Assembly: GCA_022340825.1 (NCBI GenBank)
Contig: JAJDNE010000008.1
Coordinates: 1-56,429, forward strand
Source: Acidiferrobacterales bacterium
GTDB lineage: Bacteria > Pseudomonadota > Gammaproteobacteria > Acidiferrobacterales > JAJDNE01
Length of the DNA: 56,429 nucleotides
Direction: 5' to 3'
Part shown: positions 8,910 to 17,971 of the stretch, one piece after another
Numbering within the stretch: position 1 is the stretch's first letter
Layout: every line of letters starts with the position of its first letter
Notes under the pieces: generated by a model
The model's database searches: none
Told to the model about the DNA's origin: nothing
The model's input: the letters and a program-made list of their open reading frames with translations, nothing else
Position numbers and translations under genes: made by a program

Positions 8910-9755
8910 TTATCGTTCTGGTTTGCTGCCCGAGCCAACCAGTACCTGGGAGGGTGCTTCGATACCGCTTCCAGATCCCAGCGTGCCAAGATACTCCCGC
9001 ACCTCCGCCCATGCGGCCGCTTGCGTCTCGTCGGTACAGTCACTGATCACGGCCCGGTAAGCACCGAACGCCTCCTGCATCATAACCAAAGTCTGATCTG
9101 CCGGTGGCATACGGAAGAAAATATCCAGACTGCTTACTTCTGGATTTTCAAAACCGGCATCACTAAACAATTTTTCCAGCAATCCCGGCGCTGCCAGTGC
9201 AAACAGGCCTGGTGTTCCCGGAGGTGGCGGGCTCTTGCCGGCATGTTTTAACAGTATTTGCATCGGCACCAGAAAAAACTGGTTCGCCTGGGGCACCGAA
9301 AACACCACGACCGAGGCTTTGCCCCCCGGCTTCAACGCGGTAAATATCTTCGACAACACTTTACCCGGCTCGGGAATAAGCATTAATCCAAAGCGGCTAA
9401 TGACAGAATCAAAACCCTGATTTTCGAGTTCCAGCTCCTGGACAGAACCCAGCAGTGTTTCTATATTCGACAAGCCAGCGGCGGCGGCATTCTTTTTAAC
9501 GTGGTCGAGCATCGTCTGTGAAATATCGTTTGCAATAACCTGCCCGTTTGCACCTGCCCTTCTAGCAGCAGCCAACGTTTGGCTGCCAGCACCACTGGCC
9601 AGGTCCAGCACCCGCTTTCCCTCTTCAACGCCAGCCATATCGAGCATTGCTCTAGTTGCTTCCTCAACAGACTGCGTAAAAATATCTTCCCACTTCGCCC
9701 ACCCGGGTGCCGCCTTTTCCCAGTGAACACGCGCTTCATTCGATTCCAAAATCAC
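8910..9755 (-). CDS. Class I SAM-dependent methyltransferase
   Basis: A 281-residue protein with motif I VLDLASGAG at 49-57, an Asp/Ser at the end of strand 2 (VIANDISQTM) and the conserved TALKPGGKASVVVFS. It shares the overall plan and several motif sequences (LDLASG, FGLML versus FGVML, LKPGG) with the methyltransferase at 5362-6174 and may be its paralogue. The residues SPPPPGTPG in the middle form a flexible loop. The substrate is not recognisable. The start is a GTG at 9755 behind GAGAGG; a TTG two codons later has better spacing. Confidence 0.83.
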   Translation of the reverse strand: MILESNEARVHWEKAAPGWAKWEDIFTQSVEEATRAMLDMAGVEEGKRVLDLASGAGSQTLAAARRAGANGQVIANDISQTMLDHVKKNAAAAGLSNIETLLGSVQELELENQGFDSVISRFGLMLIPEPGKVLSKIFTALKPGGKASVVVFSVPQANQFFLVPMQILLKHAGKSPPPPGTPGLFALAAPGLLEKLFSDAGFENPEVSSLDIFFRMPPADQTLVMMQEAFGAYRAVISDCTDETQAAAWAEVREYLGTLGSGSGIEAPSQVLVGSGSKPER

Positions 9756-9816
9756 TACCTCTCTTCTATTTATTTTTACCCTTCTCTAGGGTCCGCTTTG
9801 GGTCGATAGCGGTCGT

Positions 9817-10911
9817 CTATTCCTTTTCCGCTGGCGTTGCAATTCCCTCAACCTCGATGGTTGCATGGCTCACCTGCGGCGCTTTTTGTTTTACGTTTTC
9901 CACCAACTCTTCAATAATACTTTCGGTGCGCTCGATTGTCGCCTGCACTGCGGCACGCGTCCTGATGTATTGATCGATTCCGGGTTTCTGCCGCTTGTCT
10001 CCTGGAATCGTTTCAAGCAGCCTGGTGGTGTATTCGTCGATGGTTTCCTGCAAGCCTGACATAATGGCCTCTTCGCGCAATTCGATCTCACCCACCAGAA
10101 TCGTGTGCTGCTCATCTACCACAATACTGCGAACGTCATGGTAACGCTCGACCTCCCAATGGCTTTCGACAACTTCCTTGAATGCCTGCTCTGCCTCCGG
10201 GTCTCGTACATCAACCAGGAAACGCATGTTGGCCCACCCCAGGAACATGGCAATAAAGGCCAGTAAGGCAGCAATCATGGCAGAGAACGCGATATCCCAG
10301 CGCAAGTCGCCGGTCAGTTCCGCCAGCCCGATACCTGCCGTGGCAAGCAACAAGCCGAACACGGCAACACTGTCTTCCAGCACCACGGCCACCAACGTCG
10401 GATCATCCGATTGCGACAGGTAGCGGATCGGATTGGTGAATCCATCCGCACGCATTCGGCCAACAAACTCTTTCATTGCGACAACGAAGGAATAGCCTTC
10501 CAGCAATATTGCGACAGTCAGCACCACAATCGATACCCATATCGCCGGTATCTGCGAACCCAATATCGAAACGACTTCAATCGCATCAGTCGTTCCCAGC
10601 TTGTGCCACGCATGCCACGCATGGGCCATGCCCAGACCGGAACCGATGGAAAATAGTCCAATGGCACTCCACAGGTTCCACAGATATTTCTTCTGGCCAT
10701 GACCAAAGGCGTAACGCTGGTCTGCCGGCCGCTCACTCTCCATCAGGCCGCGATACAGGAATCCCTGGTTGGCGGTGTCCATAAAACTATGGATTGCCTC
10801 GTTCAGCATCGACGCAGAGCCGGTAGCCAGCGCGGAAAGGAATTTGAGTATGGTGACGACGGCATTCGCGGTAATCGCGATAATGACTGCCCGTTTGGAT
10901 CCGTGTGCCAT
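9817..10911 (-). CDS. Cation diffusion facilitator (CDF) family transporter
   Basis: The 364-residue protein is a CDF-type divalent cation/proton antiporter. The family signature SMLNEAIHSFMDTANQ, with its His and Asp metal ligands, lies in membrane segment 2, and a second acidic/hydrophobic helix carries VVLEDSVAVFGLLLA. About six membrane segments are followed by a cytoplasmic metallochaperone-like domain and a long charged tail. It resembles the YdfM/ZT_dimer group with extended C terminus; the metal cannot be read from the sequence. I place the start at the ATG at 10911 (MAHGSKRAVI) rather than an upstream in-frame codon at 10977, because the longer form adds a non-family stretch. It is divergent from the hydrolase gene. 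Confidence 0.88.
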   Translation of the reverse strand: MAHGSKRAVIIAITANAVVTILKFLSALATGSASMLNEAIHSFMDTANQGFLYRGLMESERPADQRYAFGHGQKKYLWNLWSAIGLFSIGSGLGMAHAWHAWHKLGTTDAIEVVSILGSQIPAIWVSIVVLTVAILLEGYSFVVAMKEFVGRMRADGFTNPIRYLSQSDDPTLVAVVLEDSVAVFGLLLATAGIGLAELTGDLRWDIAFSAMIAALLAFIAMFLGWANMRFLVDVRDPEAEQAFKEVVESHWEVERYHDVRSIVVDEQHTILVGEIELREEAIMSGLQETIDEYTTRLLETIPGDKRQKPGIDQYIRTRAAVQATIERTESIIEELVENVKQKAPQVSHATIEVEGIATPAEKE

Positions 10912-11017
10912 TTTTATTTTTCTGAATTTGGAAGACGCTAGCGGAGTATATCCCCAACAGACTCGCCGCAGGAACACACGCGACAGGCCCAGCCAACCTT
11001 GCTAGTCTTTTCGCGCC

Positions 11018-11911
11018 ATGACAGACAACAACACGATGGAATTCAGCCGCACTATCGAGCGCCCGGACGGCGGTACGGTCGGCTATCGGATCAAACGCGC
11101 TGAGAGCGCCCGCCCCCTGTTGGTAATGATTCATGGGCTGGCGAGCAACCTGACTCGCTGGTCTGAATTTGTCGATTACACGCGTCTTGACCGGGAATGG
11201 GACCTGTTGCGTATTGATCTGCGCGGACATGGCACCTCCATGTATCGCGGTCATTTGAGCATGGACATGTGGTGCGATGACCTGTCAGCAGTACTCACGG
11301 CGGAAGGCTATGATCAGGCCACGATCGTCGGTCACAGCCTTGGCGCCCAGGTCGGCATGCAATTCTTCGCGCGCCATCCACAGCAGGTGTCGGGCCTGAT
11401 CATGATCGACCCGGTATTCCCGGAAAACCTCAGCGGCCGCCTGCTCAAAGCCAGGCGCCTGAAAGTGCTGGTGTGGCTGGCGATTCGCTTTCTCTGGTTG
11501 ATGAACCGGCTTGGCATCGGCCGGCGCCATTTTCCACCGCGCGACTTGCGCAAACTCGACGAGGAGACGCGCGAGATATTAAACGCAAATCCGGATATCG
11601 AAATTGGCCAGTTGTATACCAACCCGTTTGTCGATCTCGAATTTATGCCGGTAGCCAATTACATGCAGGACACTCTGGAAGTGACGCGGCCGCTACCGCC
11701 TCTGGAAAGTATTACCTGCCCGGTACTGGTGCTGTTATCAGCTGGCGCCAGTGTCAGTGATCCACAAAAGAACCTGGCGATGATTCACCGAATGCCATCG
11801 GTCGAGATAACAACGATTGAGGCAAATCACTGGCTGTTGACAGAGCGGCCTAAAGAGGCGCGCGAAGCGATCGAAGACTGGTGTGACAGGAACATTCCAC
11901 ACTCATCCTGA
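11018..11911 (+). CDS. Alpha/beta hydrolase
   Basis: A 297-residue alpha/beta-hydrolase-fold enzyme. The oxyanion HG is at 39-40 (MIHGLASN), the nucleophile elbow GHSLG at 105-109 puts the catalytic serine at 107, and the C-terminal histidine is in EANHWLLTE. A helical cap lies between about 140 and 220. The substrate is unknown; such proteins include esterases and haloperoxidase-like enzymes. It begins at an ATG and ends six bases before the stop of the convergent permease gene. Confidence 0.88.
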   Translation: MTDNNTMEFSRTIERPDGGTVGYRIKRAESARPLLVMIHGLASNLTRWSEFVDYTRLDREWDLLRIDLRGHGTSMYRGHLSMDMWCDDLSAVLTAEGYDQATIVGHSLGAQVGMQFFARHPQQVSGLIMIDPVFPENLSGRLLKARRLKVLVWLAIRFLWLMNRLGIGRRHFPPRDLRKLDEETREILNANPDIEIGQLYTNPFVDLEFMPVANYMQDTLEVTRPLPPLESITCPVLVLLSAGASVSDPQKNLAMIHRMPSVEITTIEANHWLLTERPKEAREAIEDWCDRNIPHSS

Positions 11912-11917
11912 TTGCGT

Positions 11918-12988
11918 TTACGAAGGCGCTTCCTGATCCACCGCTTCTACCTTCGGCCAGGACGTAATCAATACCTGCACACCGCTTGCCAACGGGATGG
12001 CAAAGAACACCCCCCAGAAACCCCAGACTCCGCCAAATACCAGCACGGCGACAATAATAGCGATCGGGTGCAGGTTCACCACTTCTGCAAACAGCAATGG
12101 TACCAGCACGCTTCCGTCGAGCGCCTGGATCAGGCCGTAGGCAATCAACACATAGAAGAATTCGGGTGACGTGCCCCATTGAAACAGGGCAATCAAGACA
12201 ACAGGAATGGTTACGACCACCGCCCCGATATACGGAACAATGACTGACAGCCCGACAAAGACGCCGAGTAATACGGAATAGTTAAGCCCCATGATGGCAA
12301 ACGTCACCGCAGTTACTGCACCGACGATCAACATCTCCCAGAACTTGCCGCGCACGTAGTTGCCTATCTGGCCGTCCAACTCCTTCCACACACGGGTCAT
12401 CAACGATTTTTCGCGAGGGAAAAAACGCTTCATCCAGCTGAAAATAAGATCCTTGTCTTTAAGAAAGAACAGTACCAGCAAAGGCATCAATACCAGGTAA
12501 ACAACCGTGGTAATCAAACCAGGCAAGCGGGCCAGCGAAAATGATAGCAGTCCCTGACCGAAGCCGGTCACCTGTTTGCGCATCGCTCCAATGGCTTCGA
12601 CCACCTGCTCCTGGCTAATAAGCGGATATTGCTCGGGCAACTCCAGCAACATCTTCTGGCCTTTGCCCAGCATGCTCGGGAGTTCGCTAACGAACAGGGT
12701 TAACTGGGCAGAAACCAGCGGGGTTAGACCAAACAGAATAAAAATCAGGAATGCGATGAAGAGCATAAATACCAGCCAAACAGCTCGCGTTCTCGGCACA
12801 TGGAACCGCACCATCATCTCCACGACATCGTCCAGAAGATACGCGATTACGATGCTGGCAAATACCGGCAGCAACATGCTCCCCGTCGTTAAAACGATTG
12901 TAAAACCGACAACGATCAGCAGCGCCAGAAACGCTGCCTGCGGGTCTGAAAAATTTCGATGATAAAAATCAGCGAGCAAGCGAAACAT
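11918..12988 (-). CDS. AI-2E family transporter (PerM/TqsA-like permease)
   Basis: This 356-residue multi-spanning membrane protein has the AI-2E_transport pattern: two N-terminal helices, a soluble middle region rich in ELPSMLGKGQKMLLELPEQYP, then a bundle of helices with LGVFVGLSVIVPYIGAVVV and LVPLLFAEVVNLHPIAII near the C terminus. Members are implicated in autoinducer-2 export or sodium/proton antiport; most have no proven substrate. It starts at ATG 12988 and its 5' side is followed upstream by the DUF1614 gene, 68 bases away on the same strand, so clpB-degQ-DUF1614-permease could be partly co-transcribed. Confidence 0.9.
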   Translation of the reverse strand: MFRLLADFYHRNFSDPQAAFLALLIVVGFTIVLTTGSMLLPVFASIVIAYLLDDVVEMMVRFHVPRTRAVWLVFMLFIAFLIFILFGLTPLVSAQLTLFVSELPSMLGKGQKMLLELPEQYPLISQEQVVEAIGAMRKQVTGFGQGLLSFSLARLPGLITTVVYLVLMPLLVLFFLKDKDLIFSWMKRFFPREKSLMTRVWKELDGQIGNYVRGKFWEMLIVGAVTAVTFAIMGLNYSVLLGVFVGLSVIVPYIGAVVVTIPVVLIALFQWGTSPEFFYVLIAYGLIQALDGSVLVPLLFAEVVNLHPIAIIVAVLVFGGVWGFWGVFFAIPLASGVQVLITSWPKVEAVDQEAPS

Positions 12989-13056
12989 TTTTATTATTCA
13001 TCCCTGGAAAGTAATTGAACGCGTCCGGCGACAATTATACGCGCGCCGACTGGCAC

Positions 13057-13743
13057 TCAGGCAAGTAGCACTGCAAGAATACCCGTTAGAAATATGCCGT
13101 CAAAGGTACCGGCGCCACCAATCGATGCGATGGGTGGACCCATGCGGCGAATGTCTTTCATCCGCAGAATATCGGCACCGATAAGTACGCCAAGCGTGCC
13201 GGAGATATAGGCCAGGGGTGCGCTGTATTCCTGCCCGAGCAAAACACCCACCACCGCCGCAGTAAGTGGCGCGACAAAAATTGGCATGCCGATTCCAAGC
13301 CCGCCGACCGGGCGACTGGCAAAACGGCTAACAATCGCGACGGTCGCAATTCCGGCGACTACCGTCAACCATGGAATGGCATGGTGGTTCAACAACGAAA
13401 CCGAAAACAGAACCGGGATAATGCAGCCACCCACATTTACCGCCACCAGTGTTTTACCTTCGTAGGGGCGCTCGGGTACACGCAACAGACCTTGCAATAT
13501 TGGCGGGAGGGGTTGTGGCGCTTCTGGCGAGTCGGCATCCACCAGGAACAAAGGTAGATTAATGGCGCTGCCAAACAACGATGCGAACAACAACAAATAG
13601 ACAGTTGTTGATGGCACTCCCAACTTGTCAAAAGCGATGGATATGGCGCCGATCTGAACGACGATCAACAGGACTACCAGAACGGCAATAAAGGCAATCA
13701 GCTGAAATGGCGAGTATGGCGAGCGCAGAACCGAAGGCCTCAA
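13057..13743 (-). CDS. DUF1614 family membrane protein
   Basis: A protein of about 228 residues with six or seven membrane helices, matching DUF1614. Its C-terminal signature is visible: IGADILRMKDIRRMGPPIASIGGAGTFDGIFLTG. The function is unknown; the conserved GAGTFDGI motif suggests a transporter or membrane enzyme. The start is uncertain. The longest frame begins at a GTG at 13773 that sits inside the degQ terminator hairpin, so I prefer the TTG at 13743, which yields the family-like N terminus RPSVLRSPYSPF. It is preceded by GGGGG at 13752-13756, which is itself part of the hairpin stem. Confidence 0.8.
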   Translation of the reverse strand: MRPSVLRSPYSPFQLIAFIAVLVVLLIVVQIGAISIAFDKLGVPSTTVYLLLFASLFGSAINLPLFLVDADSPEAPQPLPPILQGLLRVPERPYEGKTLVAVNVGGCIIPVLFSVSLLNHHAIPWLTVVAGIATVAIVSRFASRPVGGLGIGMPIFVAPLTAAVVGVLLGQEYSAPLAYISGTLGVLIGADILRMKDIRRMGPPIASIGGAGTFDGIFLTGILAVLLA

Positions 13744-13746
13744 ATG

Positions 13747-13782
13747 AAAAACCCCCGGTGGCGCAATTACCACCGGGGGTTT
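13747..13782 (-). terminator. Rho-independent terminator of degQ
   Basis: A perfect 10-base-pair stem, CCCCCGGTGG (13752-13761) with CCACCGGGGG (13770-13779), encloses an eight-base loop. On the minus strand it is followed by TTTTT (13747-13751), and it lies ten bases beyond the degQ stop codon. It overlaps the beginning of the DUF1614 reading frame. On the plus strand only TTT follows, so it should act mainly leftward. Confidence 0.9.
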
Positions 13783-13791
13783 ATGTGAGAA

Positions 13792-15249
13792 TTATGGCTC
13801 GACCGGGATGAAGCGCCGATTGCCACGACGGACAATCCAGAGCAATACGGCTTCGTCGGAACGTAGTGCAGAAGCAAGTTTCTGGAATTCCTCGACGGAA
13901 CGTACCGGGGTACGCACCTGCTTGCGAGTAATCGCAAGTATGACATCACCAGGTGCCAGACCCGCTTTCTCGGCTGGTGTACCCACTTCCACATTGGTAA
14001 CGAGTACACCCGCGGTGTTGGGCTCCAGTCCAAGCTGACTGGCGATTTCGGGGCTTAAATCCCTGGTACGGATACCCGCAAGCGCAGTGCCCTTACCTGT
14101 CTGACTGTCTTCATCGTGGAGACCGGCGATTCGTTTTGGCTGCTCCACGATCTTGGCTGTAAGAACCTTAGAACTCTTGTCGCGAACCACCTTAACGCGA
14201 ACACTTTTACCAATCGGTGTTGCGGCGACAATATTTCGCAGCGCAGAAGCATCCGCGACTTTCTTGCCGTCAAATTCAAGAATAACATCACCGGGCTTGA
14301 TACCGGCTTTGGCTGCCGGCGTGTCTTCGATAGTCTCGCTAACCAGCGCACCCGTCGCGTCTTTCAATCCGAACTGCTTGGCGAGCGCAGGCGTGACTTC
14401 CTGGATGGAAACACCAAACCAGCCTCGCGTCACCTTGCCATGTTTAATCAACTCCGCCATGACACTGCGGGCCATATTGGAAGGAACGGCAAAGCCGATC
14501 CCCATGTTGCCACCCGAGCGCGAAAAGATCGCGGTATTGATACCGACGACTTCACCGTCAGTATTTACCAACGCGCCACCCGAGTTGCCCGGGTTAATTG
14601 CCGCATCGGTTTGAATAAAATCCTCGTAATCGGCGATGCCGACGTTTGCCCGACCCTTGGCACTGACGATTCCCATGGTGACCGTTTGGTTGAGGCCCAG
14701 CGGACTACCGATGGCAAGAACATAACCACCGACTTCGAGCTTGTCCGAATCACCCCATGGCAGGACGGGCAGGTCTTTACCTGAAATCTTGATAACGGCA
14801 ATATCGGTTTTGGGATCAGTGCCGATAATCTTGCCTTCGAACTCGCGCTTGTCATTGAGCACGACCTTGATCTCATCCGCCTTTTCGACCACATGGTTAT
14901 TGGTAACGATGTAGCCGGCAGAATCAACAATCACACCGGAACCGAGACTTCCCTCGCGATGCTTCTTCGGTTCCTGACCGAACGGATCGCCGCCAAACGG
15001 CTGGTTGAACGGATCACCAAAAAAAGGAAACGGTGATCCACCTTCGCTCTGCACCACGCGGGTCGTGGAAATATTCACCACCGCCGGCATAGTCTTTTTT
15101 ACTACTTCGACAAAATTTGGTGGCGAGGCAGGTAACGCAGCCTGGCTACGTGTGGAGACTGCTGTGCCTGTTAAAAAGGTTATCGCCAGCAGGGTGGCGA
15201 TCATTGCCTGAAACTTCACTCCCCGACGCGGGGCCTTAACGATGCTCAA
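13792..15249 (-). CDS. degQ: DegQ/DegP-family periplasmic serine endoprotease
   Basis: A 485-residue HtrA protease with an N-terminal signal peptide (MSIVKAPRRG then a hydrophobic stretch ending near SQAALPA), a trypsin-like domain with His119 (TNNHVV), Asp149 (KTDIAV) and Ser223 (GNSGG), and two PDZ domains (about 260-345 and 375-480). It degrades or refolds misfolded envelope proteins. The start is a TTG at 15249, set by a strong GAGGAG at 15257-15262, seven bases away; longer frames would run into clpB. It follows clpB by 31 bases and probably shares its heat-shock transcript, ending at the terminator at 13747-13782. Confidence 0.93.
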   Translation of the reverse strand: MSIVKAPRRGVKFQAMIATLLAITFLTGTAVSTRSQAALPASPPNFVEVVKKTMPAVVNISTTRVVQSEGGSPFPFFGDPFNQPFGGDPFGQEPKKHREGSLGSGVIVDSAGYIVTNNHVVEKADEIKVVLNDKREFEGKIIGTDPKTDIAVIKISGKDLPVLPWGDSDKLEVGGYVLAIGSPLGLNQTVTMGIVSAKGRANVGIADYEDFIQTDAAINPGNSGGALVNTDGEVVGINTAIFSRSGGNMGIGFAVPSNMARSVMAELIKHGKVTRGWFGVSIQEVTPALAKQFGLKDATGALVSETIEDTPAAKAGIKPGDVILEFDGKKVADASALRNIVAATPIGKSVRVKVVRDKSSKVLTAKIVEQPKRIAGLHDEDSQTGKGTALAGIRTRDLSPEIASQLGLEPNTAGVLVTNVEVGTPAEKAGLAPGDVILAITRKQVRTPVRSVEEFQKLASALRSDEAVLLWIVRRGNRRFIPVEP

Positions 15250-15280
15250 CGTGTCACTCCTCACTAATTGATTATTGCTA

Positions 15281-17884
15281 TCAGGCAACTTCCGTTTGTG
15301 GTGCGGCCTTGCCCTTCTCGAACACAAAATCGCCCTCACGGACATCGACCTTAATGACGTCACCAGGACCGAACTCCCCACGCAGGATCTCCTGTGCCAG
15401 CGGATTCTCGATCGCCTGCTGGATGGCACGCTTCAGTGGTCGGGCACCGTACACCGGATCGAAACCTGCTTCAGAGACTTTGTCCAGCGCAGCGTCGGAA
15501 AGTTCCAAACCCATCTCGCGACCGGCGAGTCGATTGCGCAGGTATTGTACCTGTATATTGGCGATGGCGTGCACCTGATCTTTTTGCAGCGGGTGAAACA
15601 CCACCAACTCGTCGATACGATTGATAAACTCCGGACGGAAATGACTGGTCACGGTTTCCATCACCGCGGCCTTCATCTTGTCGTAATTCTCTTCTCCGGA
15701 GAGCTCCTGGATGATGTGTGATCCAAGATTGGACGTCATCACAATAACCGTATTGCGGAAATCTACCGTCCGGCCCTGGCCATCGGTCAGTCGACCGTCA
15801 TCGAGTACCTGCAACAAAACGTTGAATACATCCGGGTGCGCCTTTTCTACCTCGTCAAGCAGGATTACCGAATAGGGTTTACGTCGAACCGCCTCGGTGA
15901 GGTAGCCGCCCTCTTCATACCCGACATACCCGGGTGGTGCACCGATAAGCCGCGCTACCGAATGCTTCTCCATGAACTCCGACATATCGACGCGCACCAT
16001 GGCGTCTTCCGAATCAAACAGGAATGCGGCCAGCGTCTTGGTGAGCTCGGTCTTGCCGACACCGGTAGGACCCAGGAACAGGAATGATCCGTAGGGGCGG
16101 TTCGGTTCCGACAGCCCCGCGCGAGAGCGGCGCACCGCATTGGACACCACGCCAATTGCCTCGTCCTGGCCGATTACCCGCTCGTGCAAGACTTCTTCCA
16201 TTCGCAGCAGTTTCTCGCGCTCGCCTTCCATCATTTTCGATACCGGTATACCGGTCCAGCGCGAAACCACTTCCGCGATCTCGTTTTCGGTAACGGAGTT
16301 ACGCAACAATGTGAGCTCCTTGCCCTCGGCTGCCGCCGCGGTCTCCAGCTGTTTCTCCAGCTCGGGGATGCGCCCATACTGCAACTCGGACATACGTCCC
16401 AGGTCGCCGGCACGTCGCGCGGTATCTAGCTCCATGCGGGCACGGTCAATTTCTTCCTTGATGTGCTGGGTACCGTGAACGGCGGCCTTCTCGGCCTTCC
16501 AGACTTCATCAAGATCGGCATACTCTTTTTCGAGCTTGCTGATTTCAGTCTCGAGACTGACCAGGCGTTTCTTCGATGCCTCGTCTGATTCCTTCTTCAA
16601 TGCCTCGCGCTCGATCTTCAACTGGATCAGGCGTCGATCAAGCTTGTCCATTGCCTCCGGCATGGAATCGATCTCCATGCGTATACGGGATGCCGCCTCG
16701 TCGACGAGATCGATTGCCTTGTCCGGTAGTTGACGATCGGTAATATAGCGATGCGACAGCGTAGCCGCAGCAACAATCGCCGGGTCGGAAATATCGACGC
16801 CGTGATGGATCTCGTATTTTTCTTTCAGGCCGCGAAGAATCGCAATGGTGTCGTCCACTGTCGGCTCGTCCACCAGTACTTTCTGGAAGCGACGTTCTAG
16901 TGCGGCATCTTTTTCGACATACTTCCTGTATTCGTCTAGTGTGGTTGCGCCAATGCAATGCAGTTCCCCGCGCGCCAATGCCGGCTTCAGCATATTGCCG
17001 GCATCCATGGAACCTTCCGCTTTACCTGCGCCCACCATGGTATGCAGCTCATCAATAAACAGGATGACCTGACCTTCCTGCTTGGAGAGATCATTCAGGA
17101 CAGCCTTAAGACGTTCTTCAAATTCGCCACGGAACTTGGCGCCCGCAATCAATGCACCCATGTCCAGTGAAAGCACGCGCTTGTTCTTCAGGCCTTCAGG
17201 GACTTCGCCGTTAATAATGCGTTGCGCCAGCCCTTCGACAATCGCCGTCTTGCCCACGCCGGGCTCGCCGATCAGAACCGGGTTGTTCTTGGTGCGACGC
17301 TGCAACACCTGGATCGAGCGCCGGATTTCGTCATCTCGACCAATCACTGGATCCAGTTTGCCCTGCTCGGCGCGCTCGGTAAGATCGACGGTATATTTCT
17401 CAAGCGCCTGTCGCGCCTCTTCGGCATTCGGGTCTTGCACCTTTTGCCCTCCACGCATGGTATCGATTGCCTTTTCGATGGCGCCACGGGAGACGCCAGC
17501 TTCCTTCAGCAAACGGCCTAGTTCGCCCTTGTCTTCCAGGGCGGCCAGGATAAAGAGTTCGGTTGAAATATACTGGTCGTCGCGCTTCTGAGCGAACTTG
17601 TCCGTCAGATTCATCAGGCTCGCGAGCGAATTGGAAATATGAATATCGCCACCCGCACCTTCAACGGGCGAAATGTGGTCCAAGGCCTCGCTAATTTTCG
17701 TGCTGAGACTGTCGACATTGATATCGGCTGAGGAAAGCAGATGGCGGGTGCTGCCACCGTCCTGATCGAGCAACGCCGCCATGACATGGACCGGCTCAAT
17801 AAACTGGTGGTCGCGTCCCACCGCCAGGCTCTGGGCATCCGCCAATGCCTGTTGAAACTTGGCAGTCAATTTATCCATTCGCAT
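15281..17884 (-). CDS. clpB: ATP-dependent chaperone ClpB
   Basis: The 867-residue disaggregase has an N-terminal Clp repeat domain (1-145), a first AAA module with Walker A GEPGVGKT at 206-213, a coiled-coil M domain (about 410-525) rich in Lys/Glu that identifies ClpB rather than ClpA or ClpC, and a second AAA module with GPTGVGKT near residue 605. It works with DnaK to dissolve protein aggregates in the cytoplasm. Length and start ([14 protein letters not shown] 17884) match the family. A near-consensus sigma-32 promoter lies 40-70 bases upstream. degQ follows 31 bases downstream on the same strand. Confidence 0.97.
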   Translation of the reverse strand: MRMDKLTAKFQQALADAQSLAVGRDHQFIEPVHVMAALLDQDGGSTRHLLSSADINVDSLSTKISEALDHISPVEGAGGDIHISNSLASLMNLTDKFAQKRDDQYISTELFILAALEDKGELGRLLKEAGVSRGAIEKAIDTMRGGQKVQDPNAEEARQALEKYTVDLTERAEQGKLDPVIGRDDEIRRSIQVLQRRTKNNPVLIGEPGVGKTAIVEGLAQRIINGEVPEGLKNKRVLSLDMGALIAGAKFRGEFEERLKAVLNDLSKQEGQVILFIDELHTMVGAGKAEGSMDAGNMLKPALARGELHCIGATTLDEYRKYVEKDAALERRFQKVLVDEPTVDDTIAILRGLKEKYEIHHGVDISDPAIVAAATLSHRYITDRQLPDKAIDLVDEAASRIRMEIDSMPEAMDKLDRRLIQLKIEREALKKESDEASKKRLVSLETEISKLEKEYADLDEVWKAEKAAVHGTQHIKEEIDRARMELDTARRAGDLGRMSELQYGRIPELEKQLETAAAAEGKELTLLRNSVTENEIAEVVSRWTGIPVSKMMEGEREKLLRMEEVLHERVIGQDEAIGVVSNAVRRSRAGLSEPNRPYGSFLFLGPTGVGKTELTKTLAAFLFDSEDAMVRVDMSEFMEKHSVARLIGAPPGYVGYEEGGYLTEAVRRKPYSVILLDEVEKAHPDVFNVLLQVLDDGRLTDGQGRTVDFRNTVIVMTSNLGSHIIQELSGEENYDKMKAAVMETVTSHFRPEFINRIDELVVFHPLQKDQVHAIANIQVQYLRNRLAGREMGLELSDAALDKVSEAGFDPVYGARPLKRAIQQAIENPLAQEILRGEFGPGDVIKVDVREGDFVFEKGKAAPQTEVA

Positions 17885-17923
17885 GAGAAAAAGCCTTTAT
17901 TTCCAGTGTTTTCGTTACCTAAC

Positions 17924-17952
17924 AGGTGGGGCAAAGGCACATCTATTTCAAG
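17924..17952 (-). promoter_or_regulatory. Sigma-32 heat-shock promoter of clpB
   Basis: On the minus strand CTTGAAA (17946-17952) is followed after 14 bases by CCCCACCT (17924-17931). The sigma-32 consensus is CTTGAAA, a spacer of 11-16 bases, then CCCCATNT, so the first box is exact and the second differs at one specified base. It sits 40 bases before the clpB start codon, the expected distance. Confidence 0.88.
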
Positions 17953-17971
17953 GGCATGCGGCGGTGCGGTG

